A DNA stretch of 64,000 bases from Lysinibacter cavernae (GTDB taxonomy: Bacteria > Actinomycetota > Actinomycetes > Actinomycetales > Microbacteriaceae). Below are positions 16,104 to 27,710 of the stretch, one piece after another; positions within the stretch are counted from its first letter, which is position 1, and each line of letters opens with the position of its first letter. Location: contig NZ_JAAMOX010000003.1 in the NCBI RefSeq assembly GCF_011758565.1, positions 309,512 through 373,511 of the forward strand. The letters are read 5' to 3'. Both the position numbers and the translations under genes were made by a program. The notes below the pieces were generated by a model that saw only the letters and a program-made list of their open reading frames with translations, was not told the DNA's origin and ran no database searches.

Positions 16104-16574
16104 CTAGCGAACCTCGAAAACAAACTCCACTTCAACCGGCGAATCGAGCGGAAGAACCGATACGCCGACCGCTGAACGTGCATGCACGCCTGCGTCGCCA
16201 AAGACCTCTCCGAGGAACACGGAGGTGCCGTTGATCACTCCAGGCTGCCCGGTGAAGGCCGGGTCGGATGCAACAAACCCAACAACCTTCACAACCCTGA
16301 CGATGTTGTCGAGGTCACCGATGATGCTCTTGGCCGCAGCAAGTCCGTTGAGCGCACACAGCTTTGCGTGTTCCTGAGCGGCTTCGGCGGAGACAAGACC
16401 GGCACCGTCGCCAACCTTTCCGGTTGCGGGCAATGCGCCGCTCACAAACGGCAGCTGTCCCGAGGTATACACGTAGTTACCCGTACGAATTGCGGGGACG
16501 TACGCTGCCACGGGGGCCGCAACCTCTGGAAGTTCGTACCCGAGTTCAGCAAGGCGTGCCTCTATTGCGCTCAT
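16104..16574 (-). CDS. RidA/YjgF/UK114-family protein (YjgH-like)
   Basis: 156 aa. Family members hydrolyse reactive enamine/imine intermediates from PLP enzymes, though this longer subtype is less studied. Visible: VYTSGQLPFVSGALPA, an internal helix with LNGLAAAKSIIG, and the C-terminal block RSAVGVSVLPLDSPVEVEF, with the Arg that binds substrate carboxylates in RidA. It overlaps the DUF4177 gene by 4 bp. DUF4177-RidA next to a divergent penicillin-binding protein is a conserved actinobacterial arrangement, as near ponA2 in Mycobacterium. Confidence 0.9.
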   Translation of the reverse strand: MSAIEARLAELGYELPEVAAPVAAYVPAIRTGNYVYTSGQLPFVSGALPATGKVGDGAGLVSAEAAQEHAKLCALNGLAAAKSIIGDLDNIVRVVKVVGFVASDPAFTGQPGVINGTSVFLGEVFGDAGVHARSAVGVSVLPLDSPVEVEFVFEVR

Positions 16575-16762
16575 GCCTGCACCGCCTGACGCTTCATGTA
16601 GGCCACGTTTCCGCCAGCAGGACCGGCTACAACCTGTACCAGTTCCCAGCCTTCTGAACCCCAGTTGTTCAGAATTTGCGCCTCACTGTGCAGCAAGAGC
16701 GGGGTCACAAAATATTCCCAGCGGGGAGATGATTCCCGGTTTTGCCCGGTAGTTTCTGCCAT
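16571..16762 (-). CDS. Small DUF4177 protein
   Basis: 63 aa. WEYFVTPLLLHSEAQILNNW followed by GSEGWELVQVVAGPAGG is the DUF4177 signature. The ATG is preceded by AAGGAG. It is translationally coupled to ridA (4-bp overlap) and divergent from the penicillin-binding protein gene. Function is unknown; it may partner with RidA. Confidence 0.88.
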   Translation of the reverse strand: MAETTGQNRESSPRWEYFVTPLLLHSEAQILNNWGSEGWELVQVVAGPAGGNVAYMKRQAVQA

Positions 16763-16846
16763 TTTTGAGCTCCTTATGCGTCAGCCGCGCGGTGTTGCGC
16801 GCTGATGATGGGCGCTTTTCCAGTTTTGTCGCCTATCGTTTATTCT

Positions 16847-19447
16847 ATGACTGCTTCTCGTCCAACCTCTCAGCGCGCCAAAAAAGGCCGTTCGCGCACC
16901 GTCCGGTCGCGTACCTTCAGTGGCGCCCTCGGCGGCGTTCTTGGCGTTGTAGCCATGAGCGCCATTGCCGGCGTTCTCGTTACAGCATCCGTTGTCCCTG
17001 TTGTCGCGCTCACCAGCCGCGCAGCCGACAGCACCATCGACATCTTCAACAACATGCCAGAATATCTCGCCATTGGCGAGCTCGCGCAGCCGTCGACGCT
17101 CTATGCAAAGAGCGGCGAAGACTGGGTTCCCTACGCCACGTTCTACGATCAGGACCGCGTGGAAAAGAGCTACGACGAGATTTCCCCGTTCGTTAAGGAT
17201 GCCGTTGTCGCGGTTGAAGACCCCCGGTTCTTTGACCACGGGGGTGTCGACCTTATTGCGATGACGCGTTCGCTCGTGCGAAACGCGACGACAAATACTC
17301 TGAGTGGTGCTTCCACAATCACCATGCAGTACGTCAAGAACGTACTGGTCCAACAGGCTGAAGCGATCCCTGATGAAGAAGAGAGCAAAGAGGCCTACAA
17401 AAACGCCACTCGAACCGATGCCGACCGCAAGCTCAAAGAGATGAAGCTGGCCATCGGAATCGAGAAAGAATACGGCAAAGACCAGATCCTTCAGGGCTAT
17501 CTGAATATCGCTCTTTTCGGTCGCAAAATTTATGGCATCGAATCAGCTGCGAGGTACTACTACAACACGACCTCAGCAGACCTCACTCTCGAGCAGGCAG
17601 CAAGCCTTGTTGCCATCGTTAACAATCCGTCTCAGCTTCAAATCGATATTGAAGAGAACATCCCTGCCAACAAGGCGCGACGCGACCGCATTCTCGGCGA
17701 TATGCTCGACCACCAAAAGATTACCCAGGATCAGTACGACGCTGCGATTGCTACTGAGGTTCTTCCGCAAATCACTCCCAAAGAAACTGGCTGCACCACG
17801 GCTGGTGACGGCGTGCTCTCCTTCTTCTGCGACTATGTCACCCGAGTGATCAAAAACGATCCGAGTTTTGGTAATTCTGCTGAGGAGCGTTGGTTCAAGT
17901 TCAAGCGCGGCGGCCTCAAGATTTACACAACCATCGACCTTGACCTCCAGGCGGCCGCCCACCAAGCTATGGTCGAAAATGTGGCTGCCACTCTTCCGGG
18001 AATCGATGTAGGTGCTACGGCTGTCTCTGTAGAAGTAGGCACCGGACGAGTACTTGCAATGACTCAGAACCGACCGTTTGCGGAGAACGACGAGTTCATC
18101 GCTGCGAACCCCGGATATACGGCCATTAACTACAACACCGATATTGAATACGGCGGCTCCAGCGGGTTCCAAGTTGGATCGACGTATAAGGCCTTCACCC
18201 TGGCCGAATGGATCAGGACGGGGCACTCGCTGAACGAGATCGTCAATACGTCTGGCCGCACCGTCGATATGAAGACGTTCAAAGACCGTTGCAAGGCCGA
18301 CGGTGTTGCTGGCTTCGAGATGTTCACCTTTAAGAACGCCTCCGGCGGCGACGGTGGAAACCGCACCGCCCTGTCGGCAATGGCTAACTCACTGAACGGT
18401 GGGTTTATCTCGATGGCCCAGAAGATGGATGTCTGCGACATCACGGAGCTCGCCGAGAAGATGGGCGTTCACCGGGCCGCGGATCGACCGATTGATAACC
18501 CAGATTACGACAAAGGCCGCCACCTGACGGGAAACCTCTCGTCTGTCTTCGGTGGAACAGATGAGATCGCACCGATCACGATGGCCCTCGCCTACTCAGG
18601 GTTTCTTGGCAATGGCACCGTCTGCACTGCCATGCCGATAGACAGGATCACGAATGCCGCTGATGAAGAACAGACCTTCACCAAGAGCACGTGTACACAA
18701 GCAATTGAGCCTCGCGTCGCTGCAGGTGTTGCGTACGCCCTGAAATATGACGTGACGAATGGTATTGCTCCGCACGCCCGTAGCGCTATCGGCATTCCCC
18801 ACGGAGCGAAGACGGGTACGACCGACTTCACCGTGGATAACTGGACCGTCGGTGGAAGCACGAAGGTATCCACTGCGGTTTGGACAGGCAACGTAACGGG
18901 CAAAGTAGATACCAACCCATACAACCTCCCCAACGCCGGTAAAGTTATCTGGCCAGCAGTGATGAACGCTGCCGACCTCAAATACGGCGGAGACGATTTC
19001 CCAACGGCTGACAGCACAGTACTCGTTGCAAAAACCACACCGGTCCCAGGCACTGCCGGCAAGAGCTTCGAAGAGTCAAAGGCTCTCCTCGAGTCTCTTG
19101 GGTTCACAACGACCGACGGCGGCATCGAGGACTCAAACCAGCCAAACGGCACGGTGTCACGAACTGACCCTGCCGCCGGTGCGGCAGCCGTTGCCGGCTC
19201 AAACATCGTGATCTACCGAAGCAACGCTTCGATGCTCACGGTGCCAGAAGTATCCGGAAGCTACTCAGATATCGTGCAGGCGCTGCGAAACGCTGGCTTC
19301 ACCACAACGCCAAAGGCATCGTGCGAGTCAGGTTCCGGCAGCGTTCCGAAGGATGAGAACAAGCGCAAGGTAGTTGGCTCCTCGCCAGCTGCGGGTGAGA
19401 TGTCAAAGAAGGACGGCCAGATCACACTTCTGGTCGAGTGTTCCTAG
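16847..19447 (+). CDS. Class A penicillin-binding protein with two PASTA-like domains
   Basis: 866 aa from the ATG at 16847; upstream in-frame ATGs at 16805 and 16808 have no better support. Bifunctional peptidoglycan synthase: short basic cytoplasmic tail, one membrane segment (~25-50), glycosyltransferase-51 domain (VVAVEDPRFFDHGGVD with catalytic Glu, GASTITMQYVKNV), transpeptidase domain with SxxK in GSTYKAF, SLN, and KTGTT. The C-terminal ~140 residues contain two PASTA-like repeats (SFEESKALLESLGF, YSDIVQALRNAGF), which bind muropeptides or beta-lactams in relatives. It is related to actinobacterial PonA2-type enzymes. The metallophosphoesterase gene overlaps its stop. Confidence 0.95.
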   Translation: MTASRPTSQRAKKGRSRTVRSRTFSGALGGVLGVVAMSAIAGVLVTASVVPVVALTSRAADSTIDIFNNMPEYLAIGELAQPSTLYAKSGEDWVPYATFYDQDRVEKSYDEISPFVKDAVVAVEDPRFFDHGGVDLIAMTRSLVRNATTNTLSGASTITMQYVKNVLVQQAEAIPDEEESKEAYKNATRTDADRKLKEMKLAIGIEKEYGKDQILQGYLNIALFGRKIYGIESAARYYYNTTSADLTLEQAASLVAIVNNPSQLQIDIEENIPANKARRDRILGDMLDHQKITQDQYDAAIATEVLPQITPKETGCTTAGDGVLSFFCDYVTRVIKNDPSFGNSAEERWFKFKRGGLKIYTTIDLDLQAAAHQAMVENVAATLPGIDVGATAVSVEVGTGRVLAMTQNRPFAENDEFIAANPGYTAINYNTDIEYGGSSGFQVGSTYKAFTLAEWIRTGHSLNEIVNTSGRTVDMKTFKDRCKADGVAGFEMFTFKNASGGDGGNRTALSAMANSLNGGFISMAQKMDVCDITELAEKMGVHRAADRPIDNPDYDKGRHLTGNLSSVFGGTDEIAPITMALAYSGFLGNGTVCTAMPIDRITNAADEEQTFTKSTCTQAIEPRVAAGVAYALKYDVTNGIAPHARSAIGIPHGAKTGTTDFTVDNWTVGGSTKVSTAVWTGNVTGKVDTNPYNLPNAGKVIWPAVMNAADLKYGGDDFPTADSTVLVAKTTPVPGTAGKSFEESKALLESLGFTTTDGGIEDSNQPNGTVSRTDPAAGAAAVAGSNIVIYRSNASMLTVPEVSGSYSDIVQALRNAGFTTTPKASCESGSGSVPKDENKRKVVGSSPAAGEMSKKDGQITLLVECS

Positions 19448-20400
19448 TGACTCCAACTGATCGACGGCGGCAGCACCCGCTCGCGACAACGGCACGAGCT
19501 GTTGTCGCGGCGGGGGCTGCCGCCGTCGTTTGGGGCACACTCATCGAACGACAGCTCTTCACGCTTCGGGAAATAACGGTTCCTGTACTCCCAAAAGGCC
19601 AAGCGCCGATCAGGATGCTGCAGTTCTCCGATCTGCACATGGCCCCGTGGCAGTTTCGTAAGCAACGCTGGGTCAGGTCCCTTGCCGCACTCAACCCTGA
19701 CCTCATCGTCAACACTGGCGACAACTGCGGCCATGAGCAGGCGCTCTTCGCCATCAAACACTCGTTAGAGCCCTTCAAAGGCGTCCCTGGCGTCTTTGTA
19801 CACGGCTCCAACGATTACTACGGGCCCATGCTCAAAAGCCCGCTCAAATACCTGCGCGAGCCGAGCCAGAAGTCGACCAAAATGCCGACGCTGGATAACA
19901 AGGCCCTCACCTCCTATTTTGCCGACGAACTCGGATGGTCGGACCTCAATAATTCGGCAGCGCGCGTCAACCTTGGTGGGCGCGAACTTGAGTTCTTTGG
20001 GCTCAACGACCCGCATATTAGTTATGACAAGCCCGACGTCATGCACAAGCAACTGGCTGAGCTGCGCGCGACCTCAGCCGACGAGGCCGAGGTGACCCGC
20101 ATCGGCGTTGTGCACGCTCCGTACCAGTCGGCGCTCAACACGCTCATCGATGAGGGCGCAACGACGATTCTCGCTGGGCACACGCACGGCGGACAGGTCT
20201 GCATCCCCGGATACGGCGCGCTGACCACCAACTGTGATCTCCCGCGCGATCAGGCGAAAGGTCTTTCGACGTGGACGCACGAACGCAAGACTGCGTTCCT
20301 GCAGGTCAGCGCTGGGCTTGGTCATTCGATCTACGCGCCGGTCCGTTTTGCGTGCCGACCAGAGGCGACACTCATTACGCTCACGCCGGCACAGGCCTAA
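19438..20400 (+). CDS. Membrane-anchored metallophosphoesterase
   Basis: 320 aa with GTG at 19438; an alternative GTG at 19447 overlaps the PBP stop by only one base. One N-terminal membrane segment (~17-35), then a calcineurin-like phosphoesterase domain: FSDLHMAP (DxH), NTGDNCG (GD), GSNDYYG in place of the usual GNHD/E, a late VVHAPYQS, and GHTHGGQV. These ligate the dinuclear metal centre. Similar exported phosphoesterases follow PBP genes in many actinobacteria, suggesting a role in envelope phosphate or lipid-intermediate turnover. The substrate is not deducible. Confidence 0.88.
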   Translation: MFLVTPTDRRRQHPLATTARAVVAAGAAAVVWGTLIERQLFTLREITVPVLPKGQAPIRMLQFSDLHMAPWQFRKQRWVRSLAALNPDLIVNTGDNCGHEQALFAIKHSLEPFKGVPGVFVHGSNDYYGPMLKSPLKYLREPSQKSTKMPTLDNKALTSYFADELGWSDLNNSAARVNLGGRELEFFGLNDPHISYDKPDVMHKQLAELRATSADEAEVTRIGVVHAPYQSALNTLIDEGATTILAGHTHGGQVCIPGYGALTTNCDLPRDQAKGLSTWTHERKTAFLQVSAGLGHSIYAPVRFACRPEATLITLTPAQA

Positions 20401-20420
20401 CGGGACACAAGCCGTTAACG

Positions 20421-20456
20421 CGGTTGTGGGGCTCTGTTTCCAGAACCCCACAACCG
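20421..20456. terminator. Hairpin between convergent phosphoesterase and asd genes
   Basis: An 11-bp perfect stem, CGGTTGTGGGG (20421-20431) with 20446-20456, which extends inward by TCTG/CAGA after one mismatch. No U-tract. Position between convergent genes supports a bidirectional terminator. Confidence 0.65.
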
Positions 20457-20485
20457 TCGTGCTCCCCTAGTAGGGGCGCAAATCG

Positions 20486-22914
<2,429 letters not shown>

Positions 22915-23029
22915 GTGACCCTCTCCAGTAACCAATTTGAGGCTGGTTTGAGCGAAAACACGCCCAAAAACCAATCTTACGACAACTCATACTGCCACTC
23001 GCGCATGTTACGCGTTGACGGGACCAGGC

Positions 23030-24271
23030 CTAGCGGCAGCTCATCGTGGCATCGATCTGTTCTTGTGTCGGGGCGCCATAGGCCCAGGTACCGTTCCCCG
23101 GCCCGGTGAAGCCCATGCCAATCGCCCACGCGGTTGCCCAGGCTTCGGCATCCCCGTTGATGGGTGCGCTGTTGAATGCCGCCGTGCAGGACGACTTGAT
23201 ACTGATGGCGTGGCCAACCTCGTGAGCGACAAGATCACGCACGCTCTGCGGACTATTCCAGTCAGTTGCGACATTTTCGGACAGGGTAATGAGCGTGTAG
23301 TTTGGCTTTGCATACCACCACTGCGCGGTTCCGCCGTAGCCGGGCGTCCCACCAGGGCCAAAGCCGTTCACAACCGGTGCCCAGTCAAGGTCGAGAACTA
23401 CTCCACCGGAGATCGATCGCGCGAATTCTTCGATCAGCATGCGGTTGGCGTAGTCGGGATGTGCTTTGGCGGCCTCTCGCGACGTGTGCGACTGCTGCAC
23501 TGACTGCATCGCCGAGACATAGTCGGCCATTGCATCGAGAGTACTTTGGCTCTGCCACTGCGTTGTAGGAGTCAGCGCCGAGACGGATTGCTCAAGGTCC
23601 ATCCGGGACCCGTTACTCGCTGACGGCGCCGCCTCGAGCAGGTCCCCACTCACCGGCGCGACGCTTGCAATCACCGCTTCTGCGCTGCTCTCAACATCAT
23701 TACCCGCGCTGACGAGCGAGGCGCTCGCCTCGTCACGCGCGTCGATGGCTGCCGTGACGCTCGCGCTCAGATCGGTCACCGACTCGATCTCGTCACGAAG
23801 CTCCGACTCTCCTATTCCGTCTGCCGGCTGACGATCAACCGTGTCAAACGTCACGGGATCGATCGTGTCGTTGGCAAGGATTTCGTCAAGCGTCCCGAGA
23901 TCCTCAACAAGCTGGTCTCGGCTCTCTTGGCTGACGTAGCCCGGTGCGGCAGCGTCAAGAAATGAGGCGAGATATTCGGATGACCTTTCGAGTTCATCCA
24001 CCGTTCCGGCAAGGGCTTCATCTGTGTCAGCGAACTCAGCGACTTGTCCGTTGTATTCGCGAGCCAACGACGAATATTCAGCCGTGAGCTGCTGCATCGT
24101 CAGAAGTTTGACAACAATAATCGCCGCAATCCCGAGCACAATAAGCGAGGACGCGACGACGGCCAACGCGGTAGTGCGCGACCGGCGGCGCTGAGTTTTT
24201 GGGGCCGCCGGCGGTGGAAAATGGGGCCTCGGAGGAATACCGGGCTCGCCATTGTTTACGCCACTCATCAT
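23030..24271 (-). CDS. Membrane-anchored HExxH metallopeptidase-like protein
   Basis: 413 aa from the ATG at 24271, placed 6 nt after AGGA; an in-frame ATG at 24277 is too close to it. Pro-rich cytoplasmic start, one membrane helix (~36-60), then ~190 residues of acidic, mostly helical, coiled-coil-like sequence. The C-terminal domain has DLVAHEVGHAIS, an HExxH zinc-protease motif, with a downstream Glu/Asp in GDAEAWATAWAIG as a likely third ligand, and two cysteines (SSCTAAF, TMSCR). It sits between recR and lysC on the same strand. Substrate and role are unknown; an extracytoplasmic protease is the best reading. Confidence 0.78.
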   Translation of the reverse strand: MMSGVNNGEPGIPPRPHFPPPAAPKTQRRRSRTTALAVVASSLIVLGIAAIIVVKLLTMQQLTAEYSSLAREYNGQVAEFADTDEALAGTVDELERSSEYLASFLDAAAPGYVSQESRDQLVEDLGTLDEILANDTIDPVTFDTVDRQPADGIGESELRDEIESVTDLSASVTAAIDARDEASASLVSAGNDVESSAEAVIASVAPVSGDLLEAAPSASNGSRMDLEQSVSALTPTTQWQSQSTLDAMADYVSAMQSVQQSHTSREAAKAHPDYANRMLIEEFARSISGGVVLDLDWAPVVNGFGPGGTPGYGGTAQWWYAKPNYTLITLSENVATDWNSPQSVRDLVAHEVGHAISIKSSCTAAFNSAPINGDAEAWATAWAIGMGFTGPGNGTWAYGAPTQEQIDATMSCR

Positions 24272-24314
24272 TGCCATTCCTAGAGTCTAGGTCACCGATA
24301 AGCGACTCGCTCGC

Positions 24315-24908
24315 CTAGAGCGTCAGGCGTCCTTCAAACGCGCGGCCCAGCGTAACCTCGTCGGCAAATTCGAGGTCGCCACCAACTGGAAGCCCTGAGG
24401 CAAGGCGCGAGACGGGAATATCGACCGTTTTCAGGAGCCGCGACAGGTACATCGCTGTTGCCTCGCCCTCAAGATTGGGATCGGTCGCGATGATGACCTC
24501 TTTAATCTCGACGTCGGACAGGCGACGCATGAGCTGCGTAATGCTTAGGTCGTCGGGGCCGATTCCGTCGATCGGGCTGATGGCGCCCCCGAGCACGTGG
24601 TACAAGCCGCGGAATTGGCGGGTACGTTCAACAGCAACCACGTCTTTTGGTTCTTCAACCACGCAGATGAGGGTCTGGTCTCTGCGCGCGTCGCGGCAGA
24701 TCGAGCATCGATCTTGCTCGGAAACGTTGCCACACACCTCACAAAAACGCACCCGCTCGCGAACGTGTGAGAGCAGCTCGGCAAGGCGGCTCACGTCTGC
24801 ACTCTGCGACTGCACGATATGAAAGGTGATGCGTTGCGCAGATTTTGGACCGATGCCGGGTAGGCGACCGAACTCGTCGATGAGGTCCTGGATGATTCCC
24901 TCGTACAT
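24315..24908 (-). CDS. recR: Recombination mediator RecR
   Basis: 197 aa, standard length. Acts with RecF/RecO in loading RecA at gaps. Visible: helix-hairpin-helix [15 protein letters not shown], a Cys4 zinc finger (FCEVCGN ... CSICRD), and a Toprim domain ([29 protein letters not shown]). Starts 8 nt after the dnaX stop. The ybaB gene often found between dnaX and recR is absent here. Confidence 0.97.
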   Translation of the reverse strand: MYEGIIQDLIDEFGRLPGIGPKSAQRITFHIVQSQSADVSRLAELLSHVRERVRFCEVCGNVSEQDRCSICRDARRDQTLICVVEEPKDVVAVERTRQFRGLYHVLGGAISPIDGIGPDDLSITQLMRRLSDVEIKEVIIATDPNLEGEATAMYLSRLLKTVDIPVSRLASGLPVGGDLEFADEVTLGRAFEGRLTL

Positions 24909-24916
24909 GGTCTACC

Positions 24917-27559
24917 TCACGCGTTTTCTTCTGGCTGCTTTTCTTCTTCTAAGAACACTGCTCCCAGAATCTCACGAACCACTGACTCACCGTAGCGGCT
25001 GCTCTCAAACACCGGCTGCTTTGCGGCCTCTGCTACTCGCGCCTGGAAGGCAGCTGATGCCCCAGGTGCCGCGGCGGCAGGCTCGGCCGCGGATGGCGCT
25101 GCCGACGTTGCCGATTGGCTAGTCGTGGCTGCTGGCGCTGCCTCGGCAGCGTTCTCGAGCGCTTGGGCCGGATTCGGTGCTGGCGCAGGTGACGACCAGT
25201 CCACCGCAGAGCTCGCGGGAGCCGCAGCCGCGAACTCTTCCGGCGGAGGTGGTGACCACTCATCGTCTGGCGGCGGCACGTCGGCATCTGGGATGGTGCC
25301 GTAGCGGCTGCTTGGCGCGCCCATCGAGGCCGTTTCGACGGCTGTGCCCTGTTGGTCGTGAACGGGTGCTTCAGCGCGGACCGCTTCAGGCGTTTGCGCG
25401 TCATCGGCGGGTTCGTCGCCCTCTGGCTCTGGGATGCTGCGGCCGAGGGATGCAGGAATCGCAACGCCCTCTGGCGCAGAAACTGCGGCAGGGGCTACGT
25501 GGTCCTCAGGAACACTCGCCGACGAAGCGGCCACGGCTGGTGCTGACCCGCCAGGGATGGCAACGGTTGGCCATCCCCCAGCCGAATCTGTCGCCGGAGC
25601 CTGCGCTGGGGCAGGCGACGCAACTGCGGCGGCCGGGCTGGCGGGAGAACCGGCCGGCTCGGGCTCCTCTGGCGCGTCGTCCTGAGCTGGCTGAGCCGCT
25701 GGCGTTGATTGCTGCGCTGGGGCGGACTGTTCGGCGCCCTCAACCTTGGCCACAAACCGCACGCGCAATCCAAGAACGGTTTGAATGGCAACACGAAGCT
25801 GCTCACTCACGCTCGCGGGGCCCGTTGTTGTGCCGCGGAAGCTCGTCACGTCGTTTGTGCTTGGGAAGGACAACACCAGGATGTCCTCGTTGAGGTCGCG
25901 AACGGTGGCAGTGTAGGCCGCCATCCATGCGCGACGATCGGCTTTCATTAGGACGTCGAGGATTTGCTGCCACGAGTCTTTCATCTGCTCAAGCGTGACT
26001 GGGCCAACCGGTTGGACGGGGTGCCCCTGCTCTGCGGAAGGCGAAGCAGCTGGCACCTCGGCAGGCTTGGTTTCCGCTCGTTGGGCGTCGTGCGCTGCAG
26101 GCGCGCTCGGTGCCGTTGGTGCCATTGGTGCCGTTGGTTCCGTCTGCGGAGCAGCAGGCGCGACGACTGGTTCTGCTGTTGCGGCGGAAGGCAGGCTGGC
26201 CTCAGATCGAACGGGCTGGCTGGGAGTGTCTGCAACGGCACGATCACGGGGAGCGTTCTGGGCAGCCTGAGCCGGTGCCTGAGTAGTCGGCGTCTGCGTA
26301 GTCGGCGTCTGCGTAGTCGGCGTCTGCGTAGTCGGCGTCTGCGAAGCAGGAACGTGAGCAGGCACGGAAATCGCGCCGCCAGCGGAAGCGTCAGCGACGC
26401 CAATGCGACGTTCAAGGCGTTCGAGCCTCGTGAGAGCACCACGCTCTGCGTCGTTGATGCTGGGCACGAGTGCCCGGGCAACCATGAGTTCAAGATGAAG
26501 ACGAGGTGACGTTGCACCGGTCATGTCGTTGAGTGTTGTGTTCACAACATCAGCAGTGCGCGACAGCTCGGCAGGGCCAAAGACCGCGGACTGGTCGAAC
26601 ATTCGCTGCAGTTCGTCTTCTGGGATGCCTCGGAGAATCGCAGACGCACCCTCTGGCCCAGCGGCCGCAACCACGATGAGGTCACGGATGCGCTCAAGCA
26701 GGTCTTCAACAAAGCGCCGTGGGTCTTGACCGGTCTGCACGACTCGATCGACGGCAGCAAAGGCCGCAGAGCCGTCGTGCCCGCCAAGCGCGGAAATAAC
26801 CTCGTCGAGGAGGGCCGTGTGGGTAAATCCAAGCAGGCCAACGGCTCGCTCGTACTCAACGAGGTTGCCCTCTGATCCACCGATGAGCTGGTCAAGCAGC
26901 GAAAGCGTGTCTCGAGCCGAGCCTCCACCGGCGCGAACGGCAAGCGGAAGCACGCCGGGCTCGGTCTTGACACCCTCGCTGTCGCACAGCGTCTGCACGT
27001 AGTCGAGAAGATCTGCCGGCGGGATCAGCCGGAAGGGGTAGTGGTGCGTGCGCGACCGGATGGTGCCAATGACCTTTTCAGGCTCGGTTGTCGCAAAGAT
27101 AAACTTCACGTGCTCCGGCGGCTCTTCAACAATCTTGAGGAGCGCGTTAAACCCGCCAGAGGTGACCATATGGGCCTCATCAATGATGAAAATCTTGTAG
27201 CGATCGCGGGCCGGCGCAAACACAGCTCGCTCACGGATATCGCGCGCGTCTTCAACACCACCGTGGCTCGCGGCATCAATCTCGACGACGTCGAGCGAGC
27301 CGCCACCTTGCCTGCTGAGCTCAACACAGCTATCGCAGGTGCCGCAGGGGGTGTCGGTTGGGCCTTCTGCACAGTTGAGACAGCGGGCAAGGATGCGCGC
27401 CGAGGTTGTTTTGCCGCAGCCGCGTGGGCCGCTAAACAAATAGGCGTGGTTCACGCGGTTGGTGCGAAGGGCCGTCATGAGCGGTGCGGTCACCTGAGAC
27501 TGCCCGATCATTTCGGAGAAACTCTCTGGCCGATAACGGCGATACAGTGCGGTAGCCAC
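24917..27559 (-). CDS. dnaX: DNA polymerase III gamma/tau subunit
   Basis: 880 aa. Clamp-loader ATPase. Residues 1-~370 are the conserved AAA+ part: YRPESFSEMIGQ, Walker A GPRGCGKTTSARI, four zinc cysteines (CLNCAEG ... CGTCDSC), Walker B FIIDEAHMV, sensor-1 FATTEPEKV. The remainder is a very long Ala/Pro/Gln-rich linker, including an exact pentapeptide repeat, a folded patch around residues 520-610 (MKDSWQQILDVLMK), and a C-terminal helix ending SRYGESVVREILGAVFLEEE that resembles the tau tail. No obvious slippery frameshift site was noticed. Confidence 0.95.
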   Translation of the reverse strand: MATALYRRYRPESFSEMIGQSQVTAPLMTALRTNRVNHAYLFSGPRGCGKTTSARILARCLNCAEGPTDTPCGTCDSCVELSRQGGGSLDVVEIDAASHGGVEDARDIRERAVFAPARDRYKIFIIDEAHMVTSGGFNALLKIVEEPPEHVKFIFATTEPEKVIGTIRSRTHHYPFRLIPPADLLDYVQTLCDSEGVKTEPGVLPLAVRAGGGSARDTLSLLDQLIGGSEGNLVEYERAVGLLGFTHTALLDEVISALGGHDGSAAFAAVDRVVQTGQDPRRFVEDLLERIRDLIVVAAAGPEGASAILRGIPEDELQRMFDQSAVFGPAELSRTADVVNTTLNDMTGATSPRLHLELMVARALVPSINDAERGALTRLERLERRIGVADASAGGAISVPAHVPASQTPTTQTPTTQTPTTQTPTTQAPAQAAQNAPRDRAVADTPSQPVRSEASLPSAATAEPVVAPAAPQTEPTAPMAPTAPSAPAAHDAQRAETKPAEVPAASPSAEQGHPVQPVGPVTLEQMKDSWQQILDVLMKADRRAWMAAYTATVRDLNEDILVLSFPSTNDVTSFRGTTTGPASVSEQLRVAIQTVLGLRVRFVAKVEGAEQSAPAQQSTPAAQPAQDDAPEEPEPAGSPASPAAAVASPAPAQAPATDSAGGWPTVAIPGGSAPAVAASSASVPEDHVAPAAVSAPEGVAIPASLGRSIPEPEGDEPADDAQTPEAVRAEAPVHDQQGTAVETASMGAPSSRYGTIPDADVPPPDDEWSPPPPEEFAAAAPASSAVDWSSPAPAPNPAQALENAAEAAPAATTSQSATSAAPSAAEPAAAAPGASAAFQARVAEAAKQPVFESSRYGESVVREILGAVFLEEEKQPEENA
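26283..26342. repeat. Four exact 15-bp tandem repeats inside dnaX
   Basis: Four perfect head-to-tail copies of GTAGTCGGCGTCTGC (26283-26297, 26298-26312, 26313-26327, 26328-26342). On the coding strand each encodes Q-T-P-T-T in the disordered linker of DnaX. The unit is a multiple of three, so copy number can change without a frameshift. Confidence 0.97.
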
Positions 27560-27710
27560 GCGTCGATTCTACCGTCTCCCGCCGACACCGGCAGGGGGTT
27601 CGCTGAGAGCACCCACGAACCACCCGCATACGCGGTACATCCTCGGCTTCGACGCTCGCAGCCGGGCCGGTTGTGCCGGCAATACACCCACTTCGCCATG
27701 CCCCTGTTTA

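Noticed and set aside
26283..26342. CRISPR-like array
   Set aside because: The units are contiguous 15-mers with no spacers and lie inside the dnaX reading frame.
27560..27710. Signal recognition particle RNA (ffs) upstream of dnaX, a common actinobacterial position
   Set aside because: The minus strand of this stretch has no GGAAG-type SRP tetraloop core or matching helix 8, so I do not call it.
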